A DNA stretch of 64,000 nucleotides from Planctomycetota bacterium (lineage in GTDB: Bacteria; Planctomycetota; PUPC01; JACPCR01), in assembly GCA_027625095.1 (NCBI GenBank), contig JAQBXN010000014.1, forward strand, positions 38,695-102,694, read 5' to 3'. Shown here one piece after another: positions 36,789 through 46,160 of the stretch (positions within the stretch are counted from its first letter, which is position 1; each line of letters opens with the position of its first letter). The position numbers and the translations under genes are program-made. The notes beneath the pieces were generated by a model. That model saw only the letters and a list, made by a program, of their open reading frames with translations. It searched no databases and was not told the DNA's origin.

Positions 36789-37103
36789 ATGTACGCCATA
36801 ATTGAAACCGGCGGCAGTCAAGAAAAAGTGATCGAGGGACAAGTCATCAAGATCGACAAGCTCAACCTCACGCCGGACGAAGAAATCACATTCGACAAGG
36901 TCAAGTTTTTCACCGACGGCGAGAATATTGAGGTTGGGCAGCCCAATCTCGATAGTGTTAAAGTATCAGGCAAAGTCCTGAAACAGATCGCCGGCCCTAA
37001 GATCAAGATCCACAAATTTATCATGCGCAAGCATTCCGCGACCCGTATGGGGCATCGTCAGAAATATTCGCTTGTGCGTATCACCAACATCACCAAGAAC
37101 TAG
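36789..37103 (+). CDS. rplU: 50S ribosomal protein L21
   Basis: This 104-aa protein has the L21 start [18 protein letters not shown] and the ending [20 protein letters not shown] (usual form: kyrrRKGHRQ). Its length is normal. It lies 81 bases after the RNase E/G gene and 11 bases before rpmA, the standard order. A Shine-Dalgarno-like GGGAG stands before the ATG. Confidence 0.97.
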   Translation: MYAIIETGGSQEKVIEGQVIKIDKLNLTPDEEITFDKVKFFTDGENIEVGQPNLDSVKVSGKVLKQIAGPKIKIHKFIMRKHSATRMGHRQKYSLVRITNITKN

Positions 37104-37114
37104 GAGCCTCTTCC

Positions 37115-37363
37115 ATGGCACATAAGAAAGCAGGCGGTTCAGTCCGCAATGGCCGTGACAGCAACGCCCAGCGTCTGGGCATCAAAAAGTACGGAGGAGA
37201 AGCCGTCCGTGCAGGCAACATCCTCATCCGCCAGCGTGGTACAAAATTCAAGCCTGGCAAAAACGTCGGCATCGGCCGGGACGATACGCTTTTCGCCCTC
37301 TCAGATGGTTTCGTAAAATTTGCCACCCGCGGGAGAGTGAACGTCCTACCGGAAAGAACTTGA
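37115..37363 (+). CDS. rpmA: 50S ribosomal protein L27
   Basis: This 82-aa protein starts [20 protein letters not shown] and has the conserved [20 protein letters not shown] and [12 protein letters not shown]. The N-terminus starts directly with A-H-K-K-A, so the bacterial form without the Firmicute cleavage peptide is present. An intrinsic terminator follows 20 bases after the stop codon. Confidence 0.97.
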   Translation: MAHKKAGGSVRNGRDSNAQRLGIKKYGGEAVRAGNILIRQRGTKFKPGKNVGIGRDDTLFALSDGFVKFATRGRVNVLPERT

Positions 37364-37383
37364 CGAGATTCCGTCCCGAAATT

Positions 37384-37418
37384 AAAGCTCCTGTCCATAT
37401 CGGCCAGGAGCTTTTTTT
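37384..37418 (+). terminator. Intrinsic terminator of the RNase E/G-rplU-rpmA unit
   Basis: AAAGCTCCTG pairs with CCAGGAGCTTT across a ten-base loop and is followed by seven T residues. It lies just after rpmA. Confidence 0.92.
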
Positions 37419-37438
37419 GATCTTCCTCCAGATTCGCG

Positions 37439-38206
37439 ATGAATATCAGCGATACCGAACTGCAACACTTTGAGACCCACGGTTTTTTCTTTGTGCCAAA
37501 CCCGTTCGGTGAGGAGGGCATGCGAAAGCTCGACCGCATCTCTCAGGATAACGAAGCTGAATGGGAGGCGACTGACTGGCCGAAAGGATTCAACCGGCTG
37601 GCGTGCCAGTTCCTCATGTTGGGTGAACCTATCCTGCAATTCGTGGAACAGCCTCAGTTTCTTGAAGCAGGCCGAAAGTTACTGGGCTGCGAAGAAATTC
37701 ACGTCGGCGCCTGCGGATCTGGCGACGCCTCCAAAGTGGTCAGTGAAGATGGCCGCCCCGTCCGCCAGGTCCACTGGCATTCGGACGGCGGGCCGGATGT
37801 CCATCAAGTAGCGTTTCGCACCGCATTAGATCGCCACGATTCTTCGAACGCTCCGCTGCGGGTACTGCCAGGCAGTCACAGGCGTCCGAGGGAGGAAGTC
37901 CAATGCGAATTGATGCAACTTGAAATTGCGACAGGTCGGCACGATACAAAACCGGACCAGTGGTCTGCAGAGCACCCGCTGGAAGTAAGCATCATCCTCG
38001 ACCCACGTTGGACTTTGGTATGGACGCCAAGCTGCTGGCACGCCACAGGTGTTAAAACCGCAGCGGGCCCCCGGCGCGCGTTTGGCTGGAACTACTTCCC
38101 CAAAGGTGGACGAAAACGGGATATCGAAGCCGTAAAACACATCTTCCACGGCCAATGGCGAGCTTGGACGGACGAGAGGAAATTTCTGTGGGGGATTGAT
38201 GAATGA
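37439..38206 (+). CDS. Phytanoyl-CoA dioxygenase (PhyH) family protein, copy 2
   Basis: This 255-aa protein has the H-x-D pair in VHWHSDGG (about residue 103), the distal His in SCWHATGV (about residue 203) and an Arg in RRAFGW, consistent with Fe(II)/2-oxoglutarate chemistry. It begins with the family-typical [14 protein letters not shown]. It differs from copies 1 and 3 throughout, so these are separate subfamilies rather than recent duplicates. It starts 20 bases after the rpmA terminator and converges on the giant haem protein gene. The substrate is unknown. Confidence 0.85.
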   Translation: MNISDTELQHFETHGFFFVPNPFGEEGMRKLDRISQDNEAEWEATDWPKGFNRLACQFLMLGEPILQFVEQPQFLEAGRKLLGCEEIHVGACGSGDASKVVSEDGRPVRQVHWHSDGGPDVHQVAFRTALDRHDSSNAPLRVLPGSHRRPREEVQCELMQLEIATGRHDTKPDQWSAEHPLEVSIILDPRWTLVWTPSCWHATGVKTAAGPRRAFGWNYFPKGGRKRDIEAVKHIFHGQWRAWTDERKFLWGIDE

Positions 38207-38226
38207 AGAGGCGTCGCTCGGGGACC

Positions 38227-41200
38227 TCACCGAACTTCCGCTGACAGAGGCATCTCCAGGTAGTACAGCCCTGCCGTAGGTTCACCTTCTTCGCCTTTGG
38301 AGATCACACCCTTGCCACCAGCTTGAGTCACAACGCGCATCTGAGCCTTGTATTGCCCAGGCATATCGCTGCCACGAAACCGAATCTGGAATTCTTCGAA
38401 TTCAGACTCTTTGCCTCCAACCAAACCGGGCTTTTCATCCACACCCATGAGTTTGAGGCCCTTGCCAGCTTCGGTAGCGTGAGGCGATACGATTTCAAAC
38501 AATCCGGCGTGCTCACCGGTGATCTCGATGCCCGCATAATCGGATTCCTGCGTGTAATGGCGTTTTTCGTCGGTCAGGGTGATTTTGCATACGCCGTAAA
38601 GGATGGTCGGCCATTCAGTCTTAAAATCCTTCAGGGTTTTTGTCTGTGCGTTGAAGATCCGGCGACTGGCTGACGGCGCGGATGCTTTGCCCTTTTCCAA
38701 CGTTCCAAAATCGATCCCAGTGTCATCGGATAATCCCAACTGCGGCCGAATGAAACGGATTGGCGTGACATTGCTGACGATGGCATCTTTCCGCGCGCTT
38801 GCGACCACGGTCATCCAGTTTCGAAAAGCGTCGTTCATGCCTGTCTTACGCCTGCCCACGCGGGTGTAGGTATGTTTACCGTTGGCGATGGTGAACTGAC
38901 CGGAGTCTTCGTTTACGTAACGGTTGGGCGAGCTGTTCGTGCCAAGGAGGACATCGAGGCTGGCTTCCTTCTTACCCACGAGTTCCGCATCGAATGCAAA
39001 AGAATAGATGGAACCCGGCCGGGGATTCTGTGGGCCACTGAGGTCAGAATTCCATTTCTGGTCATACTGGATGACCTGATGAACGACCATCTGGTCCGAC
39101 TCCGGAAAGGGCGGCACCGGTGTCAGAAAATCATCGCTGTATTCGAAAGGTGCGATAACGCCTTCCTGGAAGACGAGATAGAGAGTTCTATCGAGCCTGG
39201 AGGACAGCCGGTAGCGGTTAGCAGCAGATTCCGGATGAGGCTTGCCGAGATGCTTGATATCGATTGCCTCGTCCTGCTCGACTGCGATCCGATGGAGAGG
39301 GAGGACCGTGGTGATTTCAAACTCCACCCGTCCGTCTCTAGTTTCTTCATCCCTCTTCTCTTCCTGCCAGGCATCTGGCCTGAGCTCTATTTGAGCCATC
39401 TGGTCGCCGAGACTCTGCAGTTTGAAATCCACCCAGTCCGGAATCGAATCGACGGAGATGCGTCTTGGATTCCGGCGCTTCTGAAAAGGGTCGCTTTCTA
39501 CAATATGCGTGATGAGAGCCGTGAACCGATCCCCATCGTCCTCAAGTTTGCCCAGGAGTTTATTGACGGTTCGCCGGTCGTGGAGTCCGAGCCTACGGCC
39601 GAGCCCGTAGGTCATCATCTGGGTCAGGAGGTTCTTTCGAAAGGTTGTCGAATGTTTGGTACGGATAAGAGTAATGAGTTCCGAAGCATCCTTGAAGGCG
39701 TCACCGGACTGGAGCTTCCCTGAAGCATCAACGTCGAGGCCCTCGTCTTTGGTTCGCCAGGCGCCGATGGCATCGAAGTTCTCGAAGGCGAGCCCAAGCG
39801 GGTCCATCTGATTGTGGCAGGACGCGCATCCCTGGTTCTCACGATGCATTTCGATTCGCTGACGAATGGTGCCGCTAACCTTGACTTCAGCCAGGTCAGG
39901 CACGTTCGGCGGAGGCGAGGGCGGCGGTGTGCCGAAAATCGTTTCCAAAATCCACTTGCCGCGAATCACCGGAGACGTCCGCGCAGAATGGGAAGTTAAT
40001 GTCAAAATGCTTCCGTGAGTCATTATCCCGCGCCGTCGGGCATCACCCAGACTCACACGCTGAAATGCCTCCCCTGTTATTCCTTCGATTCCATAGTGGG
40101 TGGCTAGCTGTTCGTTAAGAAAGGTGAAATCCGCATCAAGCAGATCGAAGATGCTGCGGTCCTCCTGAATGAGGGCCATAAAAAACTTCTCACTCTCGGC
40201 CCGCATGGCCGTACGCAGAGCATCATCAAAAGCCGGAAAGAGACTGGAATTAGGACGAGCAGCATCCAGGCGGCGAAGTTGAAGCCACTGGCCGGCAAAA
40301 TTTTCGACCAATCCGGTATTGACTTTCGGGCTGGAAAGCATCCTCTTAATCTGCGAGCGGAGGGTTTTCCCCTCGCGCAGCTTCTTCCTTCGCGCCAGGT
40401 CAAAAAGTTCCAAATCCGGCATGCTGCTCCAGAGGAAATAAGAGAGCCTGGTGGCCAGTTCAAAGTCGTCGATCAGCCGGTCTTCTCCGACGACACCATC
40501 TTTCTCTATGCGGTAAATAAACTGTGGCGAAACAAGCATGGAAGCAATCGTATGCCGAAGAGCTTCGGGCCCTTTCGCCCCGGACTGCCTGAGACGATCA
40601 TAGAGGGCCTGGTATCGCTGCGACTCGGTCCCGCTGACTGCTCTTCTAAAGATTCGTTCCAGATATTGCTCGATAACTTTCCTTGAACCGTTCTTCAGAT
40701 TCTGAGTAATTGCCTTCGCTGTGATGGATTCAGCGGCTCTGTAATAACGCTCCATCAAGAGTGGCGGCAGCGAGATGATGGAGGCAATGTTGTCGAAGCC
40801 GAACCCCACATCATCGGATGGAAATTCATCGATCCCTTCGACCTCCACCTCGAACAGATCACGAATGGTGTTCCGGTAATCGAGCTTAGTAAGGCGGCGG
40901 ATCATGATGTGGCCCGGGTTGCCCTCTCCCCCCGCGGCATCGATCCGCGCATCGATCCAGGCCAGCACCGATTTGAGTTCGGCGGCTTCAGGCTGCGGCT
41001 TTTTTTCAGGCGGCATCGAGCGTGAGCGCAGCCGCTCGCCGATAAGTTCCAGCATTCTCATCTGCCTCAGCGGGGCGATGGCCACCATCGATTCCTTCGG
41101 GCCTTCAAGATTCAGCTCTTTTTTCGGTCGATCTCCCCCATGACAGCTCACGCAATGTTTATCCAGAAAAGGCCTGACGAACTCGGCATAACCCTCGCCA

Positions 41201-41271
41201 TCCGCGCATAAGCTCCGCGTGAAAAGGCAAGCGCTGACAAACATTATCCTCTTGGTGAACATCTCTGGCAT
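38227..41271 (-). CDS. Planctomycete-type DUF1587/1592/1588/1585 cytochrome with extra C-terminal domain
   Basis: This 1014-aa exported protein has a signal-like start (FVSACLFTRSLC) and a haem-binding site CVSCHGG (about residue 40) with MPPEKKP as the usual partner segment. The domain series DUF1587 (RRLTKLDYRNTIRDLF), DUF1595/1592 (FELATRLSYFLWSSMPD), DUF1588 (RRGIMTHGSILTLTSHSARTSP plus a second CASCH) and DUF1585 (ends near TALITHIVESDPFQ, about residue 610) follows. These families are abundant in Planctomycetes and Verrucomicrobia and are of uncertain function. The last 400 residues form an extra beta-rich region with an ASH/choice-of-anchor-like repeat. No DUF1552 partner is adjacent, which is unusual. 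Confidence 0.92.
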   Translation of the reverse strand: MPEMFTKRIMFVSACLFTRSLCADGEGYAEFVRPFLDKHCVSCHGGDRPKKELNLEGPKESMVAIAPLRQMRMLELIGERLRSRSMPPEKKPQPEAAELKSVLAWIDARIDAAGGEGNPGHIMIRRLTKLDYRNTIRDLFEVEVEGIDEFPSDDVGFGFDNIASIISLPPLLMERYYRAAESITAKAITQNLKNGSRKVIEQYLERIFRRAVSGTESQRYQALYDRLRQSGAKGPEALRHTIASMLVSPQFIYRIEKDGVVGEDRLIDDFELATRLSYFLWSSMPDLELFDLARRKKLREGKTLRSQIKRMLSSPKVNTGLVENFAGQWLQLRRLDAARPNSSLFPAFDDALRTAMRAESEKFFMALIQEDRSIFDLLDADFTFLNEQLATHYGIEGITGEAFQRVSLGDARRRGIMTHGSILTLTSHSARTSPVIRGKWILETIFGTPPPSPPPNVPDLAEVKVSGTIRQRIEMHRENQGCASCHNQMDPLGLAFENFDAIGAWRTKDEGLDVDASGKLQSGDAFKDASELITLIRTKHSTTFRKNLLTQMMTYGLGRRLGLHDRRTVNKLLGKLEDDGDRFTALITHIVESDPFQKRRNPRRISVDSIPDWVDFKLQSLGDQMAQIELRPDAWQEEKRDEETRDGRVEFEITTVLPLHRIAVEQDEAIDIKHLGKPHPESAANRYRLSSRLDRTLYLVFQEGVIAPFEYSDDFLTPVPPFPESDQMVVHQVIQYDQKWNSDLSGPQNPRPGSIYSFAFDAELVGKKEASLDVLLGTNSSPNRYVNEDSGQFTIANGKHTYTRVGRRKTGMNDAFRNWMTVVASARKDAIVSNVTPIRFIRPQLGLSDDTGIDFGTLEKGKASAPSASRRIFNAQTKTLKDFKTEWPTILYGVCKITLTDEKRHYTQESDYAGIEITGEHAGLFEIVSPHATEAGKGLKLMGVDEKPGLVGGKESEFEEFQIRFRGSDMPGQYKAQMRVVTQAGGKGVISKGEEGEPTAGLYYLEMPLSAEVR

Positions 41272-41702
41272 CGAGTAGTCGGGAGCAGGTGGAGGCAGCA
41301 GCCATTCCGAAGATCAAGGAGGTTAGGCACTCATCCATCGAGCGCAAGCATCAGAGAACGTCGCCTAGATGAGCCATAATTCATCGGAAAGTACAGATTC
41401 TGAACCGATTGCAAAGATCGTCACTCCAACTTGCTTTGCCTTCGCCTCAGGCATCCTCAGTCGCTATACATTAAACATTTTCAATCAAACACTTTAACGT
41501 TTATTGGCCGCCCTGAGAAACTTCACACAAAAGTTCACAGACCCTTTGGCCTGTAGCTTGCTCTCTTTCAGCCCGTCTTTATCAGACACGAACGGGCATG
41601 GATCGCGTGTGATTGAAGACAGTCAACCAGTGAATTGCAGAATGCAGTTCCTTCTCAGCCAACAATGGTCGTTACCACGGCCGGATACCCACGGAGCCTC
41701 TA
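41272..41702. other. Intergenic region, no gene seen
   Basis: 431 bases between divergent genes. It contains an AT-rich stretch near 41465-41505 (ACATTAAACATTTTC...) that could hold promoters. I see no repeat, RNA gene or small frame with a ribosome-binding site. Confidence 0.4.
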
Positions 41703-42869
41703 ATGAGCGCACAATCAATTTCAAGAGATTCAGGTGAGTTCTTCGCACAAATTGCCTTACAGAATGAGCTGCTCACTCCTGAACAGTCTAGGACCTGCCT
41801 CGCTCGCAGGCAGGAACTGCAGGACAGCGGCGACACAGTCGACATGGAGGAAATTGTCGTTGGACTCGGTTTCATGAATCCAGAGCAGGCTGCGCTTGTA
41901 ACACGCGGCAAGAACTACATGAAGACTCGTCAAGCGGACCTGCTCCTTGCAAAGATACTGAGGGAGAACAAGCTTTCTGACGAAAGTGACATTACCTATG
42001 CTCTGACCCTGCAGGACGCACTCTACCAGCATGAAGAAGACGAGATGGTACCCCGACTGCTCGACCTTTTGATCGAAGACAAGGTAGTCGACGAACGATT
42101 CGTCCCTTCCCTGAAAAGAGCCCTGGAAAGCATCCAAATTGCGCTGGCCAAAGGCGAGTCTCTACCAAACGACCCCAGCATCGAATACGAAATTACCGAT
42201 GAGCAGGACGCAGGCGGTAGTGACACCGCAGCGAACGATGCACAGGCAGATAAAATTGTCTTTCCGCCTTCAACCCGATTTTCAACCTCGATAGAGGCTT
42301 CACATCCCGTGTCTCCCAATCCAATGCGAGTTCGAGAAAAAGAGCGGCGGGGGGAACTCGAAGAATTGCAAGATAATGTCCCAAGACTTATTTGCAGCCG
42401 CTTGATTGATGACGACAAAACTCGTGAGAAGAAGATCAGAGATCTCCTGACACCGAGCGGGCCGAAAAAGATTATCCGCCGGGCTCATCAACGTTTCGAA
42501 GTTAAGGATGCCACCGTCCATTGGACGGGCGATAGCCTCTTTTCCAGCGTGAATCTTCTTGAGAAACCATCGCGGATCGTCAACATGAGCCTGGGTGGCT
42601 TGGGAATGATCACGCGCCGCCCTCTTGCAGTCGGCGAGAAGCTCAAACTGGCAGTGCACATTCCTGCGCTAAATTATGACCTCGAAGTAAAGGCCGAAGT
42701 CAGAATCTGCGAAATGGTCGACAAGAAAACCCAGGAATTCCAAATAGGTTTGAAATTTCTAAAACTCAGTGAAAATGTGCGCCGCGAAATCCATCGTCTC
42801 GCAAAGGATCCGACCCTCCGGCTCAGGGGCAGACACAAAAGATACAGCGGCGGTGGCGAAGACATTTAA
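41703..42869 (+). CDS. PilZ-domain protein with long N-terminal region
   Basis: This 388-aa protein ends in a PilZ domain (about residues 255-375) with the c-di-GMP-binding R-x-x-x-R (RAHQR, about residue 262) and NMSLGGLGM (usual form: D/N-x-S-x-x-G). Both parts of the signature are present, so it probably binds c-di-GMP. The first 130 residues are helical and acidic (QIALQNELLTPEQSRTCLAR), resembling the helical region seen in type II/IV pilus GspE-like N-termini; this is only a likeness. The middle is low-complexity. No diguanylate cyclase is nearby. A strong terminator follows. Confidence 0.87.
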   Translation: MSAQSISRDSGEFFAQIALQNELLTPEQSRTCLARRQELQDSGDTVDMEEIVVGLGFMNPEQAALVTRGKNYMKTRQADLLLAKILRENKLSDESDITYALTLQDALYQHEEDEMVPRLLDLLIEDKVVDERFVPSLKRALESIQIALAKGESLPNDPSIEYEITDEQDAGGSDTAANDAQADKIVFPPSTRFSTSIEASHPVSPNPMRVREKERRGELEELQDNVPRLICSRLIDDDKTREKKIRDLLTPSGPKKIIRRAHQRFEVKDATVHWTGDSLFSSVNLLEKPSRIVNMSLGGLGMITRRPLAVGEKLKLAVHIPALNYDLEVKAEVRICEMVDKKTQEFQIGLKFLKLSENVRREIHRLAKDPTLRLRGRHKRYSGGGEDI

Positions 42870-42890
42870 CATGCCTCGTATTCAGCAAAA

Positions 42891-42925
42891 CGCCCGTTAG
42901 CAGGATTACCTCTAACGGGCGTCTT
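42891..42925 (+). terminator. Intrinsic terminator after the PilZ gene
   Basis: CGCCCGTTAG pairs perfectly with CTAACGGGCG over an 11-base loop, followed by TCTTTCGTTT. It starts 21 bases after the stop codon. Confidence 0.85.
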
Positions 42926-43030
42926 TCGTTTGAACGCGAGTTTGGAAAGTATGCGGCCAATTCCTGTGCTATCCTGTCCGCCCGACAGAAACGGAATGGT
43001 CAAAGGGAATGCGCATTGAGAGGGAACCCC

Positions 43031-44032
43031 ATGCACGGATTTATGGACTGGTCACTTAAGCTGCCGTGGAGGCCATTCGGAATAACGGTCAAGCTGCATC
43101 TGCTGCTGGTCATCATCTTCGTTGCCGAGTGCATCAAGTTTCTCTTCACCTCAGGCCCGCTGGGACTGCTTTCCTTTGTTCCCATTTATCTGGGTGTTTT
43201 CTTACTCATCCTTCTGCATGAGTATGGACATTGCTTTGCCGCGAGGAAAGTGGGGGGGCATGCCGACGAAGTGCTGCTCTGGCCCTTGGGCGGCCTGGCT
43301 TTCTGTCACGCTCCAAATACTCCTGAAGCTCAGATGAAGGTGGCCATCGGTGGCCCAATGGTCAGCGTGCTTTGCGGCCTGGTTCTTGGGGGAATGCTCC
43401 TGGTGCTTGAAGTGCCCGTATGGATGGAATGGGATCAATGGCATCACGTAGAGAACAGTCAGTTCAGCCAGCTCGCCATGTTCTGGCTGAAACGCATTTT
43501 CTGGTGGAACTCACTGATCATTCTTTTCAACATGCTGCCCGCCTTCCCAATGGATGCCGGCCGAATGCTTCAGTGCTACCTCTGGCCCAAGATGGGATTC
43601 GGCCAGGCAACTCTCAAAGCGATTTGGGTCAGCAATCTTTGTGCAGTAGGTTTGGTCATCGTCGGCATCGTGTGGCAGGAGTTCATCTTTCTCTTCCTGG
43701 CCTTCTTCAACTACACGAGCGCGATGCAGACCAAGCAGATGCTCCAGGCCGGCATGCTCGTCGATGAATCGGTTTTCGGCTACGACTTTTCCGGCGGCTA
43801 CACCACACTCGATGCGAGCTCGCAGCAGCAGGCCAAACCCAAGAAACCCGGCGTCTTCCAACGTTGGTCTGCAAAACGGAAGGAGGCGAAACTGAGGAAA
43901 GAAAAAGATGACTGGGAAAGCATTCAACTGCGCGTCGACGAATTACTGGACAAAGTATCCGAAGGAGGCCTCCACGCGTTGACTGATGAGGAACGAACAT
44001 TCCTTAGGAACGCGAGCAAAAAGTATCAGTAA
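43031..44032 (+). CDS. Site-2-protease-like M50 family membrane metalloprotease
   Basis: This 333-aa protein has about six membrane helices. The zinc site HEYGH (H-E-x-x-H, about residue 65) and the third-ligand motif NMLPAFPMDAGR (usual form: NxxPxxPLDGGR, about residue 170) are intact. ATG 43031 follows GAGAGGGA; a TTG 15 bases upstream would also fit. The cytosolic tail is charged and ends in a short helical module (VDELLDKVSEGGLHALTDEE), a module also found at the ends of rhomboid proteases. M50 proteases cut membrane-bound regulators; no anti-sigma factor is nearby. Confidence 0.9.
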   Translation: MHGFMDWSLKLPWRPFGITVKLHLLLVIIFVAECIKFLFTSGPLGLLSFVPIYLGVFLLILLHEYGHCFAARKVGGHADEVLLWPLGGLAFCHAPNTPEAQMKVAIGGPMVSVLCGLVLGGMLLVLEVPVWMEWDQWHHVENSQFSQLAMFWLKRIFWWNSLIILFNMLPAFPMDAGRMLQCYLWPKMGFGQATLKAIWVSNLCAVGLVIVGIVWQEFIFLFLAFFNYTSAMQTKQMLQAGMLVDESVFGYDFSGGYTTLDASSQQQAKPKKPGVFQRWSAKRKEAKLRKEKDDWESIQLRVDELLDKVSEGGLHALTDEERTFLRNASKKYQ

Positions 44033-44066
44033 ACTGTGCCTCCCGAATCCTGAATCCAACAAACCC

Positions 44067-45098
44067 TCAATCGCTCTCCGGCAATTCAAGTTCTGTCTTC
44101 ATGAACTCTCGCATCACCGTTGTTGCGTAAGAGCCCTTTGGCAGGCTGAACGAAAAACTCAAGCCCCCCGATTGTTGAGACAGGGAAAGATCAGCAAGGA
44201 AAAGACACGCCCTTCGTCGGGTACCGTCAACTTTTGCCTTGCGGAACTGTTCAAGAGTTACCTCCTCCCCGGCAAGAATTGCTTCTTCCAAATCTCCCGG
44301 CAGCCCCGAAGCCTTGCGCATCTTCTTCCCAAATATCGGGCCGGTATATGAAATCTCACGATCCATGAAACGGGCCTGGTCCGTTTGGGCGTCCTCTACA
44401 TCGAACATGCCACCGGTCTCCTCCTTGCGCGCAACATCTCCCGCCAGGATTTCTCCAAACCATCCTCTTTCCATTCGCGCGACCAGCCATTCGTTGAACA
44501 TCTGTGATTGATATGCCGACAGCATAAGCTTCCGCAGCCAGTGCTTCCGTAAGCGCTTGCCCTTAAGAATCTCCTTTCCGGTTTTCGCGTTTTCCCCATC
44601 ACGGCCGAATCGCTGCTCACCATAGAAATTCGGCAGGCCAAATTTATTTAGTTTTGCGGCAATCCTTTCGGCGAGCCCCAGCGCGGCATCTTCCACATTC
44701 ACGACCAAGATCGTGAACCGATTCCCGATCAGGTGACCCGTCTTCAGCTTGTTCAAATGTCTCTTTGCCGAAAACATCTCGACATCCATTTCCGCCTGGA
44801 TGCGCTCCGCTACTTGCTGTTCATCTCCCGGCATGTGCAATGAAAAGGTCTGTGTGGTTCGTGCATGTTTGTCCTTGAGCCCGGCACAGCCGACAGCCTG
44901 GTCGTGCAATTCAAACAGGCGACAGAGTTCCATCTGCACCTGCCGGGTAGTCTGGCCTTCGCGCCGTAGGGTGACGTAAATGTGTTCCCCCTCACCCTCC
45001 GGCTCGTAAAGCGGGATTTCCTCAACAATAAAATGAGACGGCTCGACCTTGAGCGCGCCCCCGATGCCCGGCAATCCGTCAGTAATGAAGGGAAGCAT
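44067..45098 (-). CDS. truD: tRNA pseudouridine synthase, TruD family
   Basis: This 343-aa enzyme should make pseudouridine 13 in tRNA. The catalytic Asp lies in CAGLKDKHARTTQ (about residue 75), the family motif is complete, and NxFG/QRFG-type FYGEQRFGRDGEN and YQSQMFNEWLV follow. The length is normal. It is divergent from the HEAT-repeat gene and convergent with the site-2 protease gene, so it is monocistronic. Confidence 0.93.
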   Translation of the reverse strand: MLPFITDGLPGIGGALKVEPSHFIVEEIPLYEPEGEGEHIYVTLRREGQTTRQVQMELCRLFELHDQAVGCAGLKDKHARTTQTFSLHMPGDEQQVAERIQAEMDVEMFSAKRHLNKLKTGHLIGNRFTILVVNVEDAALGLAERIAAKLNKFGLPNFYGEQRFGRDGENAKTGKEILKGKRLRKHWLRKLMLSAYQSQMFNEWLVARMERGWFGEILAGDVARKEETGGMFDVEDAQTDQARFMDREISYTGPIFGKKMRKASGLPGDLEEAILAGEEVTLEQFRKAKVDGTRRRACLFLADLSLSQQSGGLSFSFSLPKGSYATTVMREFMKTELELPESD

Positions 45099-45260
45099 GA
45101 GGATGTCTTTGAATCGTTCTTCGAGTTGAAATACTCCTGCCCATTAAAAGATCCAAGGCAAGTTTCTTTTCATAATCATTATCTTAGTCTTTCTCATAAT
45201 CCTCTGCCGCGGCCAGGGCCATTATCGAAAGACTTTTCACCGCCGCCGAAAAAGGTTTCC

Positions 45261-46160
45261 ATGTCCAAAGAATCGTTTCCCAGCCTGTTTGTGATTTGGT
45301 TTCTGACCAGTTCTTTCCAGCCGGTTTCAGAGGCTGGCTCGGTAATGGATCTGGATCGGCTCTCGGGTTCCCGAGATAACTTCGACCGGCGCATAGCCGC
45401 CGAATTGCGAGGCGAAAGACCTCGGCTCTCAAAAGGTGCGGCCGTCGCTCTAGCCAATGCATTGAAAGATTCGGCGGTATCCGTGCGAAGAGCTGCTGCG
45501 GGAGAACTTCTGCGTACGTCCGGTAGAGAGAAGGTGACAGTACCCGCATTGGCCGCGGCATTGGATGATCTCGACAGTCAGGTGCGAATCCTTTCGCTGC
45601 GTGCCCTGCATCGCAAAGGCCCATTGGCTAAGAAGGCGCTCCCGCAAATGACAAAGTCTTTGAAGGATTCTAACCATCGAATCCGGGCACTCGCTGCGCA
45701 ATCGCTAGGGGGGCTCACCTGCTATGGCACCCCTGCAATAACAGCGCTGACCAAGGCAGCCGAAGATTCATCCGAAGAGGTCAAGATTGCATGCATCCAG
45801 GCGCTGGGGAACATCGGCCCTCGAGCCGAGGTCAGCACTCCCATTCTCATAGCAAAGCTGGAAGATTCCTCTTCTGCAGTTCGACTTGCGGCCGCTGAGA
45901 GCCTCGGCGCCATCAAGGCCATGCCCGAGCTTAGCGTGCCGGCATTGATCGGAATTCTGAAGGATTCAGATGACAATGTCCGAGCGACTGCTGCGCGTTC
46001 GCTTGGTCAATTTCGACGACACGCGGAGAGTGCTCTCCCGAGTCTCGCTGAGTCCATCAAGGATGATTCGCCGCAGGTCAGAGTTGCAGCGCTGAATGCG
46101 ATCAGGCGTATCGAAAAACGTCCGCTACTCGGGTCTCGGTGGAAGGCTCCCCGTGAATGA
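45261..46160 (+). CDS. Exported HEAT-repeat protein
   Basis: This 299-aa protein starts with a likely signal peptide (SLFVIWFLTSSFQPVSEA). From about residue 55 on it consists of six or seven HEAT/PBS-lyase-type repeats with the pattern L-x-D-x-x-x-x-V-R-x-x-A-A-x-x-L (for example LKDSAVSVRRAAAGEL, LEDSSSAVRLAAAESLG, LKDSDDNVRATAARSLG). Such repeats bind other proteins. ATG 45261 is chosen for the signal peptide; the upstream part of the frame overlaps truD. The end overlaps the start of the decayed Gfo/Idh gene by eight bases, so the two were once an operon. Confidence 0.85.
   Translation: MSKESFPSLFVIWFLTSSFQPVSEAGSVMDLDRLSGSRDNFDRRIAAELRGERPRLSKGAAVALANALKDSAVSVRRAAAGELLRTSGREKVTVPALAAALDDLDSQVRILSLRALHRKGPLAKKALPQMTKSLKDSNHRIRALAAQSLGGLTCYGTPAITALTKAAEDSSEEVKIACIQALGNIGPRAEVSTPILIAKLEDSSSAVRLAAAESLGAIKAMPELSVPALIGILKDSDDNVRATAARSLGQFRRHAESALPSLAESIKDDSPQVRVAALNAIRRIEKRPLLGSRWKAPRE

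Noticed and set aside
44982..45260. Upstream part of the HEAT-repeat open frame
   Set aside because: It overlaps truD on the other strand; the signal peptide begins at 45261.
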